Assembly: GCA_023853785.1 (NCBI GenBank) | Contig: JAJIRX010000533.1 | Location: forward strand, 310,001 to 374,000 | Direction of reading: 5' to 3' | Origin: Psilocybe azurescens | Lineage: Eukaryota > Basidiomycota > Agaricomycetes > Agaricales > Agrocybaceae | DNA length: 64,000 nucleotides | Part shown: positions 59,115 to 64,000 of the stretch, piece by piece | Numbering within the stretch: the stretch's first letter is position 1 | Layout of the letters: each line of letters starts with the position of its first letter | Made by a program: the position numbers and the translations under genes | The notes under the pieces: generated by a model | Seen by the model: the letters and a program-made list of their open reading frames with translations, nothing else | Database searches by the model: none | What the model was told of the DNA's origin: nothing

Positions 59115-59835
59115 TGTGGAGTGTATGTGACGAAAGGATATCAGCACATCTTATAAGTATATGGTTTGGAAAAGCTGACAATTCTCAATCGCGACGCGTT
59201 CGTTCTACTGCACGTGGGGGTGCCAATATATTCACACGGTCTGACCATTGTCTTCAGTCATTGCGTCCATGCTGCCATAACAATCACTAGTGCCTAATCG
59301 GGCCCCTAAGCTCGTGGCAAGGACCTCGTCGTCTTCCTTGTCTTCGATATCGCAGAGCTGATGAGCATTCATCCCACACGTTCATCGCTTCTGCAAGATT
59401 TGCTTATTTTTGTTCTGTGGACTAGACCCACGTGTTGGTCCTACGGGACAACTTCAAGAATCAAGATATTCTCTCTCGGAAAACGGTCTATCTCCGTCCG
59501 TCGGGTGGCCGGTATGACTCGTCGCCCAGTTCTGTAATAGATAGATTTCCTCTGAGTGCAAGGTCTTCACTTTAATCCATATTTGGTCGTTTTCGAAGGC
59601 TCAGTCTTACATGAATTCGTGGATAGTGACTTAAAAGCTCCTAAAAGCTGGTTAGTTAGCTTGCCTGATTCGCTCCTCAGTATTACTGTATTGAAATTGA
59701 GCCAATGGTTAACAGTCTGTTACACTACTACCTATAAATTTTGGACCAGTCACTGCCTACGCGTATGTACTGCAGCGTAAGCCGAAATACGATATCGGCC
59801 CTAGTGGGATCTAGAATACTCGAATACAATGGCCA
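59105..59835. repeat. 5' flank of copy Q, near-identical to 46970-47720
   Basis: Second member of the direct repeat described at copy P. The similarity ends near 59835, where the two spacers diverge. Confidence 0.85.
59194..59216 (-). promoter_or_regulatory. ACGCGT + CACGTG promoter block of FunK1 copy Q
   Basis: ACGCGT 59194-59199 and CACGTG 59211-59216 (then GGGGTG), 97 bp before the ATG. A TTATAAGTAT stretch lies near 59150. Confidence 0.65.
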
Positions 59836-60500
59836 TCCGTACACATATGTTGGAGCAATGGGTAGGTGGTTCTATTTGAATTATATTTTACGCATCGTCG
59901 AGACCTCAGGCTTGTGACTAGGTTTTATCGTCAAAAAGTAGTATACGTCATTGTGGGCCGAAAACGTTGACCGCAGCTCAGTTGGGTATCTGCAAAGGTT
60001 GAAATGGAACTAAAAATAACATTTTGTAAAATCCTTGGTTTCCCTAAAACTTTTCACCCGACATCTCTATGTATGTGAAGTCTGCTAACCATTCAAACAC
60101 TCGTGGTACACGTTTGAGTCTTGGTCTGCAAGCTCGTACGTACAAGTAGCTTCCAATCTCCACCGCCTTATAAATAAATTTCCTTCAACGACGAACCTAT
60201 AAAATGTGAAAGCATTGATTGAAACCAACTCGGTCAAAACTGTTTAGAGATCATCTGACCCACCAAGTCTCATATAGGCTTTGTCAGAAACAGACCTTAT
60301 TACTACTACTGTAAAGCACTGATTAAAGACAGACTATTGAGACAATTCAATGGTGAATGTCATTCAAGTACCGAGGAAGATATGAAATGGTACATTATAT
60401 ATATATATAAAGCTTTAAAAGCGGCATAAAAAACCTGCAAGCAATTTTAACTTTCAGCCAACACCGTCAATTGGAATGCTGACAAAGGGAGGAAAACAAC
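59836..60500. other. Spacer with a TA microsatellite
   Basis: No gene seen. A short (TA)n run lies at about 60393-60408. The right end is the 3' flank of FunK1 copy R. Confidence 0.5.
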
Positions 60501-60505
60501 TTGAA

Positions 60506-63434
60506 CTATCCAACGAGCTTTTCAACCTGATCGGAGTCAGTTATTCTAGCCACTTTAGATCTGTGCTCCTCGCCCTCCTCGCCTTCTCCGGCTTCGTCGT
60601 TGTCATCGTCGTCAGGATGGGGTCTCTTTCTTTCTGCCTGATCAATGTAAGGATTTTTAGCCCCTAGCAGAGTGGTTGCCCAGGTTTGGTTATTTTCAGC
60701 GAGATCCTCGAGAAACTCTTCGAAGCTCTGGTGAATCGCAGCAAATGAGGCGACCTCACGAAGCTTTCCGTCCCGCTCGCGAGCCACGTATGCCTGATAC
60801 ATTGCCATTCTGATCGACTCCATACGTATGGGAAAAGTTGTGGCCAGTGGCCCTAAACATTGTTCGAGCTTCACCTGGATGGGTTTCCGGAACGCTAACC
60901 CTCTTGCAGGAGAAACCCGGATGCTGTTGTGGAAGATCTGTTGGCCGAACAGCTGGGCGGGGTTCCCGGCTACACGGCAGGTGATTGTCCAGAGAATGAT
61001 CCACCAAACTGATTCTAAATCGTGCTGGAAATTGTGAACAATGCCGTTTGAAGCGATGTCTAGAGATTGGTTCTTTTTCAGCCTTTGGAGATTCAACTTG
61101 TAGGCAGATAATATCTTCTTCTTCTGTGGGGCGGATGTGGCTGGGACGTTGGGATCCTTCTTGGTGGAGTCGGCTTCTGGGGTATTGGCGTTAATGATGC
61201 CCTGCGACTCATCATGATCTTTTTCAAAGAGAGTCGTCTGCATCATAATTTCGATGGGCATAAAGAATGGGGTGCCCTGGTAGAGTTTAAATCAGAGAAA
61301 AAATTCGTTTATAAAATGAGGACGTACTGTTTTAGGGTCAGAAGCAGCTTCATTTCCAGGTGGAGGTGGATATTTCTTGGCATATTCGAGATCTGCCAGT
61401 ATAGCTGTCCAAGGCTCATTGTTATTTCTCAAAACCTTGCGATAAGCCATTATATTGCCAGAGCTGATGTCGCGGTGGACCCATCCAGCACAAAACATCA
61501 TTTGGAGTGCTGAATAATCCAATGATTAGCATGTATGAGCTGCGGGATCAACAGATACTTACGAATCAAACTCTGATGCAAGACATCGAGCACTTCTCCT
61601 AGCGTGTCAAGATGTCCAACAGTAGTGCACACCTCATTGAATACCACTCGGTATTGCCTCCTGCTCGCATAGGTACGCACAAAATCCTCGCGGGCAAAAT
61701 CCGCATAGGCTATTTCGGTAGTCAAAGGGACCGAGTGAGAAGTTTTGCTTGTGTGAATAGCACGACGTGCATCGTCTGAGCCAGGTTTAGTCTCTTCGTC
61801 CTCTAACGCGGGGCCAGCAAGAAGCCCTCTGATTGGCTCGAATTCGGAGGCAAGGGGCTTGGATATTCTTCCATGATAGTCACTTGCAATTGAAAGGAAG
61901 TGCTTTTTGTAATCTTTGGTGGAAATGACGAGATCGTGATGAGCCTCTTTCAACGAATCAAGCTCTGGGGGCGTTTTGTCTTTGTTCCAAAAGGCTTCAA
62001 TATCATAGAAGATTGCCTTCTGTAGCTGTCTTTCCGTTTGCGCGTCCTTGTCAAGCCAGAGGTCCTTCAATACATATCGTGTCGTCCCAAAGTCTTCGGT
62101 GTCTGCGTCATATTTGACCACTGTAAAAACGCGGGCCATTCGACCGGTGATATTGTTGGCCCGGATTTCCGAAATGGTATTGATGGATTTGTATGTGTCA
62201 AGCACAGAGGAATCTTGAACGTTGGGGATGTCTTTGAAAAGATAGTGTCCTTTTCCCAAGTATTCGACGAGGGGATCGTAGCCCAGCTCTTCCGTCGTAG
62301 CGTACAAAAATGAGGTAAACACCTTTAGCAGGAGTTTCGGTTTCTGCAGAACATAATCAGTCAGAACAACCAACAACCACAGAAGAAAATCTCACATGAA
62401 CGAAACTGAACTGTTCAGAAATCGCAGAGTGAGATCTGGAATGGTACCACACAGTGGCCTTGTCCGATTCGATGGTAATCTTTGAATAGGGAGCCGTCAG
62501 GATTCCGAGTAATGATAAGAGAGGAAGGACGTACACCGAATGTAAACATGCGGCGAACGTCATCGTTCATGATTTGAACATTAGCTGAGACGGCTTGTCG
62601 GTTATTCTGAATGGATAATGAGTATGCGCATCAAGTCGATGACATATTAACACTCACCCCCCCTCTTTGCTCCAAGACGAGCTTCTGCTCGATGACGACT
62701 GCAATATCGTGTGTAGCCGGTAGTGAATTTTTCGCCCCGCTCATGAAGCATGCATCGATCTTGTTGTTGGATCCTTTAATATCGGATTGAATCTTTTCGA
62801 AGATACGTCTCGATAGTGATATTCATTGCGTTGGCGTTCGGGAATAAGGTCCTGTATCTGGGATATTTGGTCGGCAATCTTTGCTAGGGGAGCATAAACA
62901 ACTTTTTCAGAGCCATTTGTCTGTGTTGGCGGTTGCGGGAAGTCTCTGAACATCAAACGATTATCGTGGTGGAGCATCAAGGAGGTTCCAGCGCGTAGTG
63001 CCGCATAGATTGGCTCTTGGTCAGACTCTTCATCTGATGATTCATCTCCGGGCGATGATTGATAGGATGCATCAGATAATTGCTGAATTACCCGTTCAAT
63101 AACGTCCTCAGAGGGTACAAAAGGCATGTATTCCTTCATGAACGAGTCGACGGGGAGCCTTACGAATTCTCTGTCCATTTCGACGGCAATGATAGGTCGC
63201 AGCACGGTGATATCGGCTTTTCCAGCATGGCTCCTATGACTGCGAGGAGTTTCTGGTAAGCTGGAGAAGGTGTCAGCCTCGTTTGCGAGCATAGGGAGAA
63301 AATCGGGTATAACGTACCCTCCACCTTGTTTGATATCGCTAATTGTTGGGTTCTCACTGCTAATGAAGCCAAGTTAGCTGACTTGTATATATAAAAATCA
63401 TAAAGGCTTACGTCGATGGGATATTTTCTGCCAT
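60506..63434 (-). CDS. FunK1-type protein kinase, copy R (one apparent -1 frameshift)
   Basis: The start is ATG 63434 (MAENIPST, 23-nt exon, GTAAGC). The N-domain (about 63292-62650) has EMDREFVRLPVDSFMKEYMPF and an extra acidic insert (GDESSDEESDQEP). Further exons are NVQIMNDDVRRMFTFG near 62595-62535 and ATVWYHSRSHSAIS near 62480-62395. The N-lobe (62345-61565) has YVLKDLWLDKDA, the catalytic exon (61512-61330) has WVHRDISSGNIMAYR and ADLEYAKK, and the last exon runs 61275-60506. That exon has HNFQHDLESVWW and a tail with KRPHPDDDDNDEAGEG then RSKVARI, a possible nuclear signal. One break at TTTT 62794-62797 is cured by one base (SSKKIQSDIKGSNNKIDA). Its promoter resembles those of copies A and B. 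Confidence 0.91.
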
Positions 63435-63514
63435 TGGGGAATGTAAAAGTGAAGAAACCAGAGGATATCAGGGCATCTTAAGTAGTATTCTGGAGAGCTT
63501 GGCAGTGCCATCCG

Positions 63515-63539
63515 CGATGCGTTCAATCGGATGCACGTG
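63515..63539 (-). promoter_or_regulatory. CACGTG promoter block of FunK1 copy R (ACGCGT lost)
   Basis: CACGTG 63534-63539 lies 100 bp before the ATG. The neighbouring ACGCGT of the other copies is ATGCGT here, one base different. Confidence 0.6.
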
Positions 63540-63799
63540 GTGGTGTCAGTAAATTCCCATAGTCTGACCATTGTTTTCAATCGGCGCAGCCATGCTGCCA
63601 TCACATCACTACTGCTAAATCCGGTGGAGCTTCCCGCCCTACTGCAAATCCTCAGGCCTGGCTTCATTGTCTTTAATATCCATTGTAGCGACTAAAGATA
63701 CCGGGGGCCATTGTCTCGTGTGTTCGCGACCTCGTCATTAATATCTCTGACTCATGGAACCCCTCAAATGCTCCATTATTGGGTCACAAATTCGTGAAG

Positions 63800-64000
63800 A
63801 GATGGCTTTAAAAGGTCGGGTAACTTCTTTTCAATGGAGCGGGAAAAAACCCTTGCGTTGTTGTGAAAGCGTTATGGTATTCTGGAAGATAGTGTTTCTC
63901 CATTCTTGCGACGATTTATGGTCTATGCGGCAAGTAATGGTCCAGAGAACAATCCACCATAGAGATTCCGAAGTCATGTTGAAAGTTGTGAACGACAGTT
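63800..64000 (-). pseudogene. FunK1-type kinase relic at right edge (C-lobe)
   Basis: Entering from the right edge, the minus strand reads TVVHNFQHD. After one extra base it continues ESLWWIVLWTITCRI and a following stretch (QEWRNTIFQNTITLSQQR) that matches the C-lobe of the other copies, then a stop near 63830. The tail is missing. The upstream part is outside the window, so it may be a truncated gene or a relic. Confidence 0.7.

Overview
The window looks like nuclear DNA of an agaricomycete (mushroom-forming basidiomycete). Genes are split by many GT-AG introns of about 50-65 nt, the tRNA-Glu genes carry introns, and the locus is dominated by FunK1 protein kinases, a family expanded in Agaricomycetes. 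I see no virus, CRISPR array, rRNA or bacterial-type operon.

Layout. 1-7600: two tandem FunK1 genes on the minus strand (the first runs off the left edge). 8416-8493: tRNA-Glu. 8.7-15 kb: a small unknown gene, a broken FunK1 gene, a four-helix membrane protein and an unknown gene. 15.65-41.1 kb: a mirror-image block. FunK1 (+), SDR (-) and a FunK1 relic (+) on the left are repeated in reverse on the right as FunK1 relic (-), SDR (+) and FunK1 (-). The single-copy centre (23.5-33.8 kb) holds a coiled-coil/Gln-rich protein, an unknown protein, a LYR-motif protein and a Ser-rich protein. A TA-flanked inverted-repeat transposon sits inside an intron of the right-hand FunK1. 41.27-42.8 kb: a third, decayed kinase/SDR pair. 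42.8-47.7 kb and 54.8-59.8 kb: two FunK1 genes whose flanking DNA is duplicated. Between them lie a membrane-anchored repeat protein, a gutted P450, a second tRNA-Glu and a J-domain protein. 60.5-64 kb: another FunK1 gene and the edge of one more.

In total there are seven near-complete FunK1 genes and at least seven relics. All seven share one promoter design: a CACGTG box about 100 bp before the ATG, usually an ACGCGT box beside it, and a TATA-like stretch about 50 bp before the ATG. The proteins share the VLKD(V/L)W, WVHRDISSGNI, DLEYA and HNFQHDLES motifs. Most end in a basic KRSKR-like tail, which suggests nuclear kinases.

Caution: about 19 single-base losses, nearly all in short homopolymer runs, break otherwise well-conserved reading frames. 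They occur in unrelated genes too (J-protein, SDR copy, Gln-rich protein, membrane protein). I read many as probable sequence errors rather than true pseudogenisation, and flag each one.
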